DNA of 35,164 nt, taken from Prevotella brunnea (GTDB taxonomy: Bacteria > Bacteroidota > Bacteroidia > Bacteroidales > Bacteroidaceae). Below, in pieces: positions 8,109 through 15,022 of the stretch. The translations under genes were made by a program, and so were the position numbers. Below the pieces are notes generated by a model. That model saw nothing but the letters and a program-made list of their open reading frames with translations, was not told the DNA's origin and ran no database searches. Location: positions 1-35,164 of the forward strand of contig NZ_SDIK01000013.1 in the NCBI RefSeq assembly GCF_008016795.1, written 5' to 3'. Each line of letters starts with the position of its first letter. Within the stretch, counting starts at the first letter, position 1.

Positions 8109-8873
8109 ATGGAACAACTACCCACGACAGGACGATATGCCTTTTTAGCGGAACCATTCCATTGCGATTTCTCACAAAGGTTGTTCATGGGGCATCTCGG
8201 AAACCAATTGCTCAATGCTGCCGATTTCCACAGCAGCGAGCACGGATATGGTTTGCGTTATCTGAATACCATCGGTAAGACATGGGTTCTGAGCAGACTC
8301 TCCATCGAAATGACGGATATGCCTCGTATGTACGACAAATTCTATATTGAAACTTGGATAGATGATGTGTTCAAATCCTTTACCAGTCGCAATTTCAAAA
8401 TATTGGGAACGGAGAACCATGTCTATGGATACGGCAAAAGCATGTGGGCGATGATTGATACGAAGAGTCGCCAACCCGTTGATTTGTTGGCTGTAAACGA
8501 TGGAAAAATAACCGAGTATGTTGAGAAAGGAAAGTCTTGCCCCATTGAGAAATCATCAAGAGTGAAAATGGGGAAAATTGCGGAATATATATCTTCCATT
8601 GACACTTATTATAATGATGTGGATATAAACGGACATATAAATTCCATCAAATACATCGAACACGTACTTGACTTGTGGTCGCTCGAATGGTATGAAGCGC
8701 ATCTGCTGAAAAGGTTTGAAGTTGCTTATGTTGCTGAAGCGCATTTGGGAGATAAATTAAAGTTTTATCGTGCGCCGGCTTCCTCGACAAACACCAATGA
8801 TTTCTTTGTGCGAATAACAAAGAGCAACACGGAAGGTGAAACGGAAGTTTGTCGCGCCCGCCTCTTGTTTTAA
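8109..8873 (+). CDS. Acyl-ACP thioesterase (FatA/FatB-like)
   Basis: The 254-aa protein resembles bacterial acyl-ACP thioesterases made of two hot-dog domains. The first has HLGNQLLNAADFHSSEHGYG. The second has DVDINGHINSIKYIEHVLD, which supplies the Asn and His of the catalytic site. It should release free fatty acids from acyl-ACP in the cytoplasm, affecting lipid or lipid-precursor supply. The start chosen is the ATG at 8109, just after the upstream gene's stop; a longer frame from 8025 would overlap that gene by 70 nt. An intermediate in-frame ATG inside the upstream gene is less likely. It is the second gene of the GYF-thioesterase unit. Confidence 0.88.
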   Translation: MEQLPTTGRYAFLAEPFHCDFSQRLFMGHLGNQLLNAADFHSSEHGYGLRYLNTIGKTWVLSRLSIEMTDMPRMYDKFYIETWIDDVFKSFTSRNFKILGTENHVYGYGKSMWAMIDTKSRQPVDLLAVNDGKITEYVEKGKSCPIEKSSRVKMGKIAEYISSIDTYYNDVDINGHINSIKYIEHVLDLWSLEWYEAHLLKRFEVAYVAEAHLGDKLKFYRAPASSTNTNDFFVRITKSNTEGETEVCRARLLF

Positions 8874-8916
8874 AGCATCTTCCATTGCTCTTTACGGTTG
8901 TTCTGCCACTTTGTAG

Positions 8917-8960
8917 AAATAAAACCGGCGTTTGTCCGCCGAAAAGACAACAACCGGCGG
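8917..8960 (-). terminator. Possible terminator of the urea transporter transcript
   Basis: GC-rich inverted repeats allow two alternative hairpins: CGGCG/CGCCG (8926-8930 with 8937-8941) or CCGCCG/CGGCGG (8936-8941 with 8955-8960). Read leftward, the first is followed by GTTTTATTTC. If real, element A lies inside the 3' untranslated region of the transporter mRNA. Confidence 0.4.
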
Positions 8961-9006
8961 GGTAAAAAAATGCGATTAAGTTTTCATGCGTCAGCTGTCG
9001 GTTTTT

Positions 9007-9118
9007 AAAAGCTAAGCTTTTGCAATCCAAAAGCTTAGGTATTGCGTCCTAAAAGCTTAGCTTTTACATCGCAAAAGCTTAGCTTTTGAAAAGCGCTCTG
9101 TAAGCTTCTGATTATCAA
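9007..9118 (-). repeat. Element A: TGATAATCA box plus four 22-bp-spaced dyads
   Basis: Four 15-nt dyads start at 9007, 9029, 9051 and 9073, exactly 22 bp apart. Two are perfect AAAAGCTTAGCTTTT, one is AAAAGCTAAGCTTTT and one is degenerate (AAAAGCTTAGGTATT). After 21 nt comes TGATTATCAA (9109-9118), the complement of TTGATAATCA. The element is 112 nt and reads box-to-array on the minus strand. It lies between the convergent ends of the thioesterase and transporter genes. The same plan recurs at 22.7, 27.1 and 35.0 kb. Confidence 0.93.
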
Positions 9119-9162
9119 CAATTTGTCATCCTGATATTTTCTCTTGTTCTCGACATGTCTTT

Positions 9163-10062
9163 TCACCTGATTGACCCTGTGCGGAACTGGTTGGAAGACA
9201 GTCGGGTTTCAATCTTATCGCACAGAACCACAACCCAGACAGCCAAGACGAATGGGGCAGTGAGCGTGGTAAAGCCCAAGCGCAGACCCACAAACTGAAA
9301 CAAGCAAGAGAGCAATATCGCCGCGACAGCCTTGAGATACCTCCATGATGCCGTGGGAACAACATCGGTAATCGCCACAAATGCTAAAACGGCATTGTAG
9401 CCCATCAAGCCATTGTTCATCACGCTCGTCTCCATGAATGGACAGACCGCCAATGATGACGATAGCAAGCACGCCAAGGCAGCTCTTCCTCCCATGCGAA
9501 TGGAGTTCACCGCGATAGCCGCCAGGAACAAAAAGCCCGTTATCATGTTGTTGCCTTGTAACATGATTTGTCCGAACCCCAAGGAAAAAGCCTTTAAGGG
9601 ATGAAAAGTCGTTTCGGCAGCGTGGGCGATATCTTCCGTCATACGCAAATCCGGAACAGCAGCGGTCATAAGTAACAATAACCATGTAATCAGTACAAAA
9701 GGAGCCGTAAGCACGGGTAGCAGCTTTTGTTTTCCACCAATATGCACCACCCATGTCGATAAGGCGGACGCAATGATTAACAACAGTACCGACCAAACAT
9801 TAATCGAAAGAAAGCAGGGAACGGCAATCCCCACCAACGTTCCGTTAAATCCGTACAACCCTTTGTCTATTTCGGTATCATCATAGTTCAAGCCTTTCGC
9901 GGTGAGTGTGCCAACGATGGTTTCCATCAGTGCGCCTATGCACATGAAAGGGGAATTAAAAGCTATTCCCAATAGCATCAAAGCTCCGGAGAGAGCATTG
10001 TTCAGAAAAACGACTTGTCCTACGCCCCGAAGGAAAACCTTAAATATGTTGTATAGATTCAT
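9163..10062 (-). CDS. Urea transporter family protein
   Basis: The 299-aa integral membrane protein has the two-fold internal repeat of the UT/SLC14 urea transporter family (PF03253). The signature is present twice, as LPVLTAPF (115-122) and TTLTAPF (265-271). Paired GLYGFNGTLVGIA (68-80) and GLMGYNAVLAFVA (218-230) segments line up in each half. About ten membrane segments fit the family length. It should conduct urea or a related small amide passively across the inner membrane. No urease genes are in the window. A -7-like box (TATATTTG, minus strand 10093-10086) lies about 25 nt before the ATG, with the nearest TTG at a long 23-bp spacing. Confidence 0.9.
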   Translation of the reverse strand: MNLYNIFKVFLRGVGQVVFLNNALSGALMLLGIAFNSPFMCIGALMETIVGTLTAKGLNYDDTEIDKGLYGFNGTLVGIAVPCFLSINVWSVLLLIIASALSTWVVHIGGKQKLLPVLTAPFVLITWLLLLMTAAVPDLRMTEDIAHAAETTFHPLKAFSLGFGQIMLQGNNMITGFLFLAAIAVNSIRMGGRAALACLLSSSLAVCPFMETSVMNNGLMGYNAVLAFVAITDVVPTASWRYLKAVAAILLSCLFQFVGLRLGFTTLTAPFVLAVWVVVLCDKIETRLSSNQFRTGSIR

Positions 10063-10237
10063 GGTTGTTGTGGTGATTTGATGTACAAATATATTAAATT
10101 AGTGGCAATATTCGTGCAATCGGTCGGATTAGTCCCATTCGTTTTATATTTTTAACGATAGACAACGGTTCTAAAGCAGAAAAACTCCTTTTAAACAATC
10201 AATCAGAGATAAAAAAGCAAAAAACCGACTAAAAAGG

Positions 10238-10266
10238 TTGGATATAAGAACTTTGTTGTACCTTTG
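10238..10266 (+). promoter_or_regulatory. Promoter of the AspT-like transporter leader
   Basis: TTG (10238-10240), an 18-bp spacer and TACCTTTG (10259-10266) form a near-consensus promoter. Initiation near 10272 gives a 190-nt leader before the transporter ATG, much longer than most in this window. The leader holds a hairpin and a short ORF. Confidence 0.7.
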
Positions 10267-10280
10267 CACCGAAATTAAAA

Positions 10281-10313
10281 TCTCCCATGACGCAATTGGC
10301 GTATCTTGGGAGA
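10281..10313 (+). promoter_or_regulatory. Leader hairpin covering a Shine-Dalgarno-like sequence
   Basis: TCTCCCA (10281-10287) pairs perfectly with TGGGAGA (10307-10313). An inner ACGC/GCGT stem (10290-10293 with 10299-10302) closes an AATTG loop. The 3' arm contains GGGAGA, which sits directly before an ATG at 10315, so the hairpin could hide the ribosome binding site of the small ORF. It does not match a riboswitch class I know. Confidence 0.5.
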
Positions 10314-10314
10314 G

Positions 10315-10455
10315 ATGAAAAGAAAAAACCATAAGAATATGACGTGGATGCAACGCTTTCGCAAGACATCAATCGTTTTCAACTGTCGTCCCGCAGCTTT
10401 TCGACCGAGGGGATACGGATGGGATGGCACGCATCGCAACAAAAGATTTAATTGA
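10315..10455 (+). CDS. Possible 46-aa basic leader peptide
   Basis: An ATG directly after GGGAGAG opens a 46-codon frame (MKRKNHKNMTWMQRFRKTS..., ending ...GTHRNKRFN). It stops 6 nt before the ATG of the AspT-like transporter. The peptide is strongly basic (many Lys and Arg, one Cys, two Trp), with no hydrophobic segment. The tight placement between a structured leader and the transporter start suggests a translated upstream ORF that couples to or regulates the transporter. It could equally be chance, since no homologue is known to me. The composition is less protein-like than that of neighbouring genes. Confidence 0.35.
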   Translation: MKRKNHKNMTWMQRFRKTSIVFNCRPAAFRPRGYGWDGTHRNKRFN

Positions 10456-10461
10456 CCACAA

Positions 10462-12135
10462 ATGGATGTAATTGAAAGTTTATTGACAGGAACCAGCATC
10501 GGACAAGCCATCTTTGTATTGGCTTTGGTGCTCACGGTAGGACTATTGCTTAGCAAGATTAAGATGGGAGGTTTCTCACTTGGAGTAACTTGGGTGCTTT
10601 TCTCCGGTATTTTGGCGGGACACTTGGGATTGAAAATCGACCCTATGGTGCTTTCCTATGTGAAAGAAAGCGGTATGGTGCTTTTCATCTTCGGAATTGG
10701 AATGATTGTAGGACCGGGATTTTTCTCAACTTTCAAACAGGGAGGCGTTCAACTAAATGTGCTGTCAATGGTTTCAATCGTATTGGCCATCGGTATCACC
10801 TATCTGATTTACTCGCTTTCCGGAACGCCCATCGCCACCATGGTAGGAATTCTCTCCGGAGCTGTTACCAACACACCATCTTTGGGTGCAGCGCAAGAGG
10901 CTGCCAAAGGGATGACGGGGACAGCATCACCCGACATTGGTATTGGTTACGCCCTCTCTTACCCTGTTGCCATCTTGGGTATGATTCTCACGACAAGTTG
11001 CTTGAAATGGGTGCTGCGTGTCAGGATGGACGAAGAAACACGCAGAATTGAGGACCGGGAAAAAGCACAGCGAAGGGAAGCGTTGGTCTTCTCCATAGAA
11101 GTAACCAATCCGGCAGTCTTCGGAACGGAGATAGCTCATGTGAAAAGCTTATTGGACAAACATGAATTTGTCATTTCCAGAATACTCCATAAAGACACGG
11201 GAGAGATAGAAATGGCCCATCCAAAATCCATCATCAATGAGGGGGATAAGCTCTTGGCAGTAACGGAACAAGGGGAGGTAGAGACGATTTGCGCTTTCCT
11301 CGGTCATAAGATAGAGATGGCTGACTCACAATGGCGCAAGTTAGACAGTCGGCTTGTATCGAAAAGATGTTTGGTAACCCAAGGCTCTATTAATGGAAAG
11401 AGTATTGAAGAACTGAAATTCCGTTCGCTCTATAACGTAAATATCTCTCGCGTACAACGTGCCGGAGTTCATCTTATTGGGCGTCCCGACCTGTTGTTGC
11501 AGATGGGCGATACCGTAATTCTTGTGGGTGAAGAAGACGACGTGAAACATGTAGAGCAGATCTTGGGCAACTCAGCCACCAATCTTCGCAAACCAAACTT
11601 ATTTGTCATCTTCATCGTTATCATGATTGGCGTATTGGTGGGAAGCATTGAAATTCCTCTGGGAAGCATGCCAATGCCGGTTAAATTGGGATTCTCCGGG
11701 GGAACCCTCGTTGTTGCCATTCTAATCAGTAATTTCGGAACTCGTTTCCGATTGAATACGCATAACACGCAAAGTGTGAATCTTATGTTGCGTGAACTGG
11801 GCATTACGCTCTTCTTGGGCTGCGTGGGACTGAGCGTGGGCGAAAGTTTCATCGATAAATTGCTCGATGGTGGTTATCTCTGGATGTTCTACGCTGCAAT
11901 TATCATGCTCGTCCCTCTGTGGGCTACCTGCATTTTAGGGCGATATTGGCTGAAGTTGGACTACTTCACGTTGTTGGGATTTGTGGCAGGTAATATGACT
12001 TTTGCTCCGGCACTGTCGCTTACCCCCGATGCCTCCAAGAACAACACGCCTGCCATTAAATACGCCACTATTTATCCGCTTACGATGTTTATCAGGGTAA
12101 TGGTGGCGCAATGGATGGTTTTACTCTTTGCATAG
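10462..12135 (+). CDS. AspT/YidE-type antiporter with two RCK_C domains
   Basis: The 557-aa protein belongs to the aspartate-alanine exchanger-like family (TC 2.A.81). Each half has five or so membrane helices of the AspT/YidE/YbjL duplication type. The first carries GAVTNTPSLGAAQEA near residue 133, the family signature. Between the halves lie two TrkA_C/RCK_C ligand-binding domains (about 210-280 and 295-370; HEFVISRILHKDTGEIEMAHP and KFRSLYNVNISRVQRAGVHL). It probably exchanges a carboxylate or amino acid across the inner membrane under control of a ligand bound by the RCK domains. The substrate cannot be read from sequence. It has its own promoter, a structured leader and a strong terminator. 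Confidence 0.9.
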   Translation: MDVIESLLTGTSIGQAIFVLALVLTVGLLLSKIKMGGFSLGVTWVLFSGILAGHLGLKIDPMVLSYVKESGMVLFIFGIGMIVGPGFFSTFKQGGVQLNVLSMVSIVLAIGITYLIYSLSGTPIATMVGILSGAVTNTPSLGAAQEAAKGMTGTASPDIGIGYALSYPVAILGMILTTSCLKWVLRVRMDEETRRIEDREKAQRREALVFSIEVTNPAVFGTEIAHVKSLLDKHEFVISRILHKDTGEIEMAHPKSIINEGDKLLAVTEQGEVETICAFLGHKIEMADSQWRKLDSRLVSKRCLVTQGSINGKSIEELKFRSLYNVNISRVQRAGVHLIGRPDLLLQMGDTVILVGEEDDVKHVEQILGNSATNLRKPNLFVIFIVIMIGVLVGSIEIPLGSMPMPVKLGFSGGTLVVAILISNFGTRFRLNTHNTQSVNLMLRELGITLFLGCVGLSVGESFIDKLLDGGYLWMFYAAIIMLVPLWATCILGRYWLKLDYFTLLGFVAGNMTFAPALSLTPDASKNNTPAIKYATIYPLTMFIRVMVAQWMVLLFA

Positions 12136-12171
12136 GTCTTTCAACAGTCTGCGCGAAACGACCTTTAGCGG

Positions 12172-12221
12172 AAAAACGCCACACCGGAATATGCTCCCAC
12201 GCATTCCGATGTGGCGTTTTT
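12172..12221 (+). terminator. Strong terminator of the AspT-like transporter gene
   Basis: AAAAACGCCACA (12172-12183) pairs perfectly with TGTGGCGTTTTT (12210-12221). After a C/A mismatch an inner CGGAAT/ATTCCG stem (12185-12190 with 12203-12208) extends it. A-rich and T-rich ends on both sides mean it can work in both directions. Confidence 0.9.
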
Positions 12222-12255
12222 GAGTCTCTCTGATAATTTCTACATGCTATATCTT

Positions 12256-12305
12256 TTACCACTATTGACTGAGATGAGGAAAAAAAAAGAGCAAAATAGT
12301 GGTAA
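12256..12305. repeat. Inverted repeat TTACCACTATT / AATAGTGGTAA next to tRNA-Leu
   Basis: TTACCACTATT at 12256-12266 is the exact complement of AATAGTGGTAA at 12295-12305, separated by 28 nt that include a run of nine A. Both arms contain the TTACCACT core of the array at 12767-12857 on the other side of the tRNA gene. It could form a weak hairpin downstream of the leftward tRNA, or be a protein site. Confidence 0.6.
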
Positions 12306-12363
12306 TCTTTAGAATTGTAAGTATTTATTCATCTGATAATAAGTTACTTATCTTTCTATTGGG

Positions 12364-12445
12364 TGCGCCTGACAGGAGTCGAACCTGCACGCCGTGAGAC
12401 ATTAGATCCTAAGTCTAACGCGTCTACCAATTCCGCCACAGGCGC
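12364..12445 (-). tRNA. tRNA-Leu, anticodon UAG
   Basis: The minus strand folds into a class II tRNA. The acceptor stem is GCGCCTG/CAGGCGC with discriminator A, the D-arm contains GGCGGAATTGGTAGACGCG, and the T-arm GCAGGTTCGACTCCTGT is intact. The anticodon stem TTAGA/TCTAA closes the loop CTTAGGA, giving anticodon UAG (plus-strand positions 12409-12411), which reads CUA leucine codons. The variable arm is the long type expected for leucine. CCA is not encoded. Confidence 0.96.
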
Positions 12446-12456
12446 GATTGTGGCTG

Positions 12457-12487
12457 CAAAGGTAAGTCAATTATGGTTAAAATCCAA
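12457..12487 (-). promoter_or_regulatory. Promoter of tRNA-Leu
   Basis: On the minus strand TTG (12487-12485), 20 bp and TACCTTTG (12464-12457) match the consensus. The -7 box ends 12 nt before the tRNA 5' end. Confidence 0.8.
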
Positions 12488-13138
12488 ATATTTTCCGAAT
12501 ATATTTATGTGCGAAACCGAGAATGGTCTCATGGTAGTTGGAGATAATTGCTGTAATGAGTGCGTTTTAAAAACAATGAGGTGTAAATTTGTAGGTCTCC
12601 GCGTTAATTTCTGCCTTTATAAAAATTAGGAATCATGTCGGGATGCAAGCTCCCTCTAACTCGTGAATGACATCACCCTTGAAAGAGGGATGTACACATA
12701 AAAGCAATGCGAACAGAATGAAGAAGATTTCCACGAATGATGCGGAATCAAGTCCTCGGTTTCGCTGAAATTACCAAGCAGTGGTAATCCTTTTACCACT
12801 CATTGGTAATCTTCTTACCACTCACCGGTAATCCTTTTACCACTGCTTGGTAATTTCAAGAAAATATCGTTCATGGGTTTTCAAAGATGTTTTTGTGGGT
12901 GTGAATAGAACCGTTGTTTCAAATCTTTCCCGGATGTCATGTGTATTTATTTTGGAGGGGAAGCGAGTAAGAGGGAGGGTGGCAAAGCCCTTGCTTTTGG
13001 TTGCTTTTGTGTCTTTTTATCCCAAACGAGGGGTTGGGGATTGTTGAATTTACGTGGATTAGTGGGCTGATGGCTGTTTTGGAATAGCGTGGCAGGGAGT
13101 CCCATATTTCGCTTTATGAGCGTTGGTGTTAAGTGCGT
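12488..13138. other. Long non-coding stretch upstream of tRNA-Leu and downstream of rpsP
   Basis: About 650 bases with no credible gene. Short frames at 12847-13047 and its antisense have biased, unrecognisable composition. The only clear structure is the repeat array at 12767-12857. A CCCTCT/AGAGGG pair with a long loop lies near 12650-12690. The segment 12885-13130 is G-rich on the plus strand, and I see nothing recognisable in it. Confidence 0.55.
12767..12857. repeat. 22-bp tandem array of GGTAA...TTACC dyads
   Basis: Three units begin at 12783, 12805 and 12827, exactly 22 bp apart. Each is a 15-nt dyad GGTAATCcTTTTACC followed by 7 nt (ACTCATT, ACTCACC, ACTGCTT). Half units in register stand at both ends (TTACCA at 12771, GGTAAT at 12849). 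The whole array is bounded by perfect 21-bp inverted arms (12767-12787 and 12837-12857). The sequence differs from elements A-D but shares their 15+7 spacing. Confidence 0.88.
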
Positions 13139-13176
13139 AAAAAAAGGATGCAACGATAATTCGTCGCATCCTTTTG
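13139..13176 (-). terminator. Terminator of rpsP
   Basis: GGATGC/GCATCC (13146-13151 with 13166-13171) plus an inner ACGA/TCGT stem and a TAAT loop form a hairpin. On the minus strand it is followed by seven T. It begins about 20 nt past the rpsP stop. Confidence 0.88.
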
Positions 13177-13196
13177 AATTTTCTTTTGAGATGTGA

Positions 13197-13766
13197 TTAA
13201 GCCTCTTGAGCCGGTGCTGCTTCAGCGTCGGCTTCCGGAGCAGTTTCTGCCTCTGCTGCTTCTGCTTTGGCTTTCTCGGCTTCTGCCTCAGCCTTTGCAG
13301 CAGCTTCAGCTGCTTTTTTATCGGCTACTTTTTTGGCAATAGTCTCGTTCATCTTCTTTTCCGCTTCAAGATTTTTTGCGGCTACAGCCTTCTTGTCCTC
13401 TTCCGCTTTCTTTTCCAAAGCTTCCGTGGCAGCTGTTTTTTGCTGTTTCCAAGCGTCGAACTTCTGTTGACATGCAGCTTCGTCGAATGCGCCTTTCTTT
13501 ACTCCACCGCGGAGATGTTTCATCATGTAAACCCCTTCGCTCTTTAGGATGAAGCGAGCTGTGTCTGTGGGTTGAGCACCGGTCTCAAGCCAATAGAGGG
13601 CACGATCGAAATTCAAATCTATTGTGGCAGGATTGGTATTTGGGTTATAAGTACCAATCTTCTCAATACATTTACCATCTCGTGGTGCACGAACATCGGC
13701 AATCACTACCCTATAGATAGGGTGTCCTTTGCGACCACCGCGTTGCAATCTGATTCTTGTTGCCAT
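13197..13766 (-). CDS. rpsP: 30S ribosomal protein S16 with long Ala/Glu/Lys tail
   Basis: Residues 1 to about 95 are ribosomal protein S16 ([54 protein letters not shown]), a small-subunit assembly protein. Residues about 96-189 are a charged, alanine-rich extension ([33 protein letters not shown]) that is probably helical or disordered. S16 is about 80-90 aa in most bacteria; extended forms near 180 aa are usual in Bacteroidetes. It has its own promoter 60 nt upstream and a terminator, so it can be expressed apart from recA just upstream. Confidence 0.95.
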   Translation of the reverse strand: MATRIRLQRGGRKGHPIYRVVIADVRAPRDGKCIEKIGTYNPNTNPATIDLNFDRALYWLETGAQPTDTARFILKSEGVYMMKHLRGGVKKGAFDEAACQQKFDAWKQQKTAATEALEKKAEEDKKAVAAKNLEAEKKMNETIAKKVADKKAAEAAAKAEAEAEKAKAEAAEAETAPEADAEAAPAQEA

Positions 13767-13825
13767 AATTTGTTATAAATATTTATTAGTTTGAATTTAA
13801 TGCCATCATCACGTGATAGCGAGTG

Positions 13826-13856
13826 CAAAATTACTTCTTTATTTTCTAACTACCAA
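13826..13856 (-). promoter_or_regulatory. Promoter of rpsP
   Basis: On the minus strand TTG (13856-13854), 20 bp and TAATTTTG (13833-13826) match the Bacteroidetes consensus, about 60 nt before the rpsP ATG in the recA-rpsP gap. Confidence 0.75.
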
Positions 13857-13902
13857 ATAATGTGCGTATTATATTGCTTTATTGGTGCAAGAATGTTGTT
13901 TT

Positions 13903-14910
13903 TTATTCTTCAGTCTTGGCTTTCAGTGCAGTCCGGATGAGTTCTTCTATTTCTTCCGTGAGTTCGGGGTTATCTCTGAGCACGGTTTTGGTGGCATCGC
14001 GTCCCTGTGCCAGTTTCGTACCGTTATAGCTGAACCAGCTTCCGCTTTTTTGTATGATGTTGTTTTCTACACCAAGGTCGAGAATTTCTCCAATCTTTGA
14101 AATTCCTTCGCCGAAGATGATTTCAAACTCTGCCTTTCGGAAAGGTGGCGCCACTTTGTTTTTTGCCACTTTCACGCGAACTTGATTCCCGATTATGTTG
14201 TCTCCATCTTTAACAGAGGTAACGCGCCGGATGTCGATTCTGACAGAGCTATAGAATTTCAGTGCGTTACCGCCGGTGGTGGTTTCGGGGCTGCCGAACA
14301 TCTGTCCTATTTTCTCGCGCAACTGGTTGATGAAGATGCAGCAAGTGTTGGTCTTCGCGATAGTCGAGGTAAGTTTGCGCAGTGCTTGGCTCATTAATCG
14401 TGCCTGCAATCCGACTACGTTGTCGCCCATGTCGCCTTCGATTTCCTTCTTGGGGGTGAGGGCTGCGACGGAATCGATGACGAGAATGTCTATCGCTGAC
14501 GAGCGAATGAGTTGGTCGGCTATCTCTAATGCTTGTTCACCGTTGTCGGGTTGTGATATCCAAAGGTTATCAACGTCCACCCCAAGGCTCTTGGCATAGA
14601 AACGATCGAAAGCGTGTTCTGCGTCGATGAATGCTGCTATGCCACCTGCTTTTTGTGCTTCGGCAATGGCATGGATTGCCAATGTGGTCTTTCCGGAACT
14701 TTCCGGTCCGTAAATTTCCACTATTCTGCCACGTGGATAGCCTCCCACACCGAGCGCGAGGTCGAGTTTTATACTGCCTGTCGGTATTACCTCTACATTT
14801 TCTATTTTTTCATCGCCCATGCGCATGATAGTTCCTTTGCCGAAATCTTTTTCTATTTTCGACATGGCGGCTTGCAGAGCTTTTAGTTTTCCTTCGTTTG
14901 TTTCTGCCAT
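13903..14910 (-). CDS. recA: Recombinase RecA
   Basis: RecA (335 aa) coats single-stranded DNA, drives strand exchange and stimulates LexA-type self-cleavage. Visible motifs are the Walker [10 protein letters not shown] (68-76), the DNA-binding loop region near residue 158 ([17 protein letters not shown]), loop 2 with [21 protein letters not shown], and the C-terminal domain with [13 protein letters not shown]. Length is normal. It follows the carboxynorspermidine synthase gene by 112 nt on the same strand. No consensus promoter was found in that gap, so it may be co-transcribed. I saw no recognisable SOS-type operator. Confidence 0.98.
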   Translation of the reverse strand: MAETNEGKLKALQAAMSKIEKDFGKGTIMRMGDEKIENVEVIPTGSIKLDLALGVGGYPRGRIVEIYGPESSGKTTLAIHAIAEAQKAGGIAAFIDAEHAFDRFYAKSLGVDVDNLWISQPDNGEQALEIADQLIRSSAIDILVIDSVAALTPKKEIEGDMGDNVVGLQARLMSQALRKLTSTIAKTNTCCIFINQLREKIGQMFGSPETTTGGNALKFYSSVRIDIRRVTSVKDGDNIIGNQVRVKVAKNKVAPPFRKAEFEIIFGEGISKIGEILDLGVENNIIQKSGSWFSYNGTKLAQGRDATKTVLRDNPELTEEIEELIRTALKAKTEE

Positions 14911-15022
14911 TTCTTAGTCTCTCCTTTCCCTTTTCGGGTTTTCCTTTCTCGCGGAGAGTAGCGAGTTCTTATGGAATGTTTCTTTTGTTCTTTACCGTAA
15001 CTTTGCCGTAGATGGCTTATGG

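Noticed and set aside
9007..9118. CRISPR array
   Set aside because: Repeat units are 15-nt dyads with only 7 nt between them, in sets of four; no room for spacers and no cas genes.
11126..11140. Extra copies of the AAAAGCTT core inside genes (also near 15223, 20748, 29750)
   Set aside because: Single matches within coding sequence, with no 22-bp partners and no TGATAATCA box; expected by chance.
12363..12629. 88-codon frame starting MRLTGVEPARRET
   Set aside because: It is the reverse complement of tRNA-Leu, a well-known artefact.
14998..15005. TAACTTTG as a plus-strand promoter -7 box
   Set aside because: It lies between two leftward genes, no TTG is at the right distance and no rightward gene follows.
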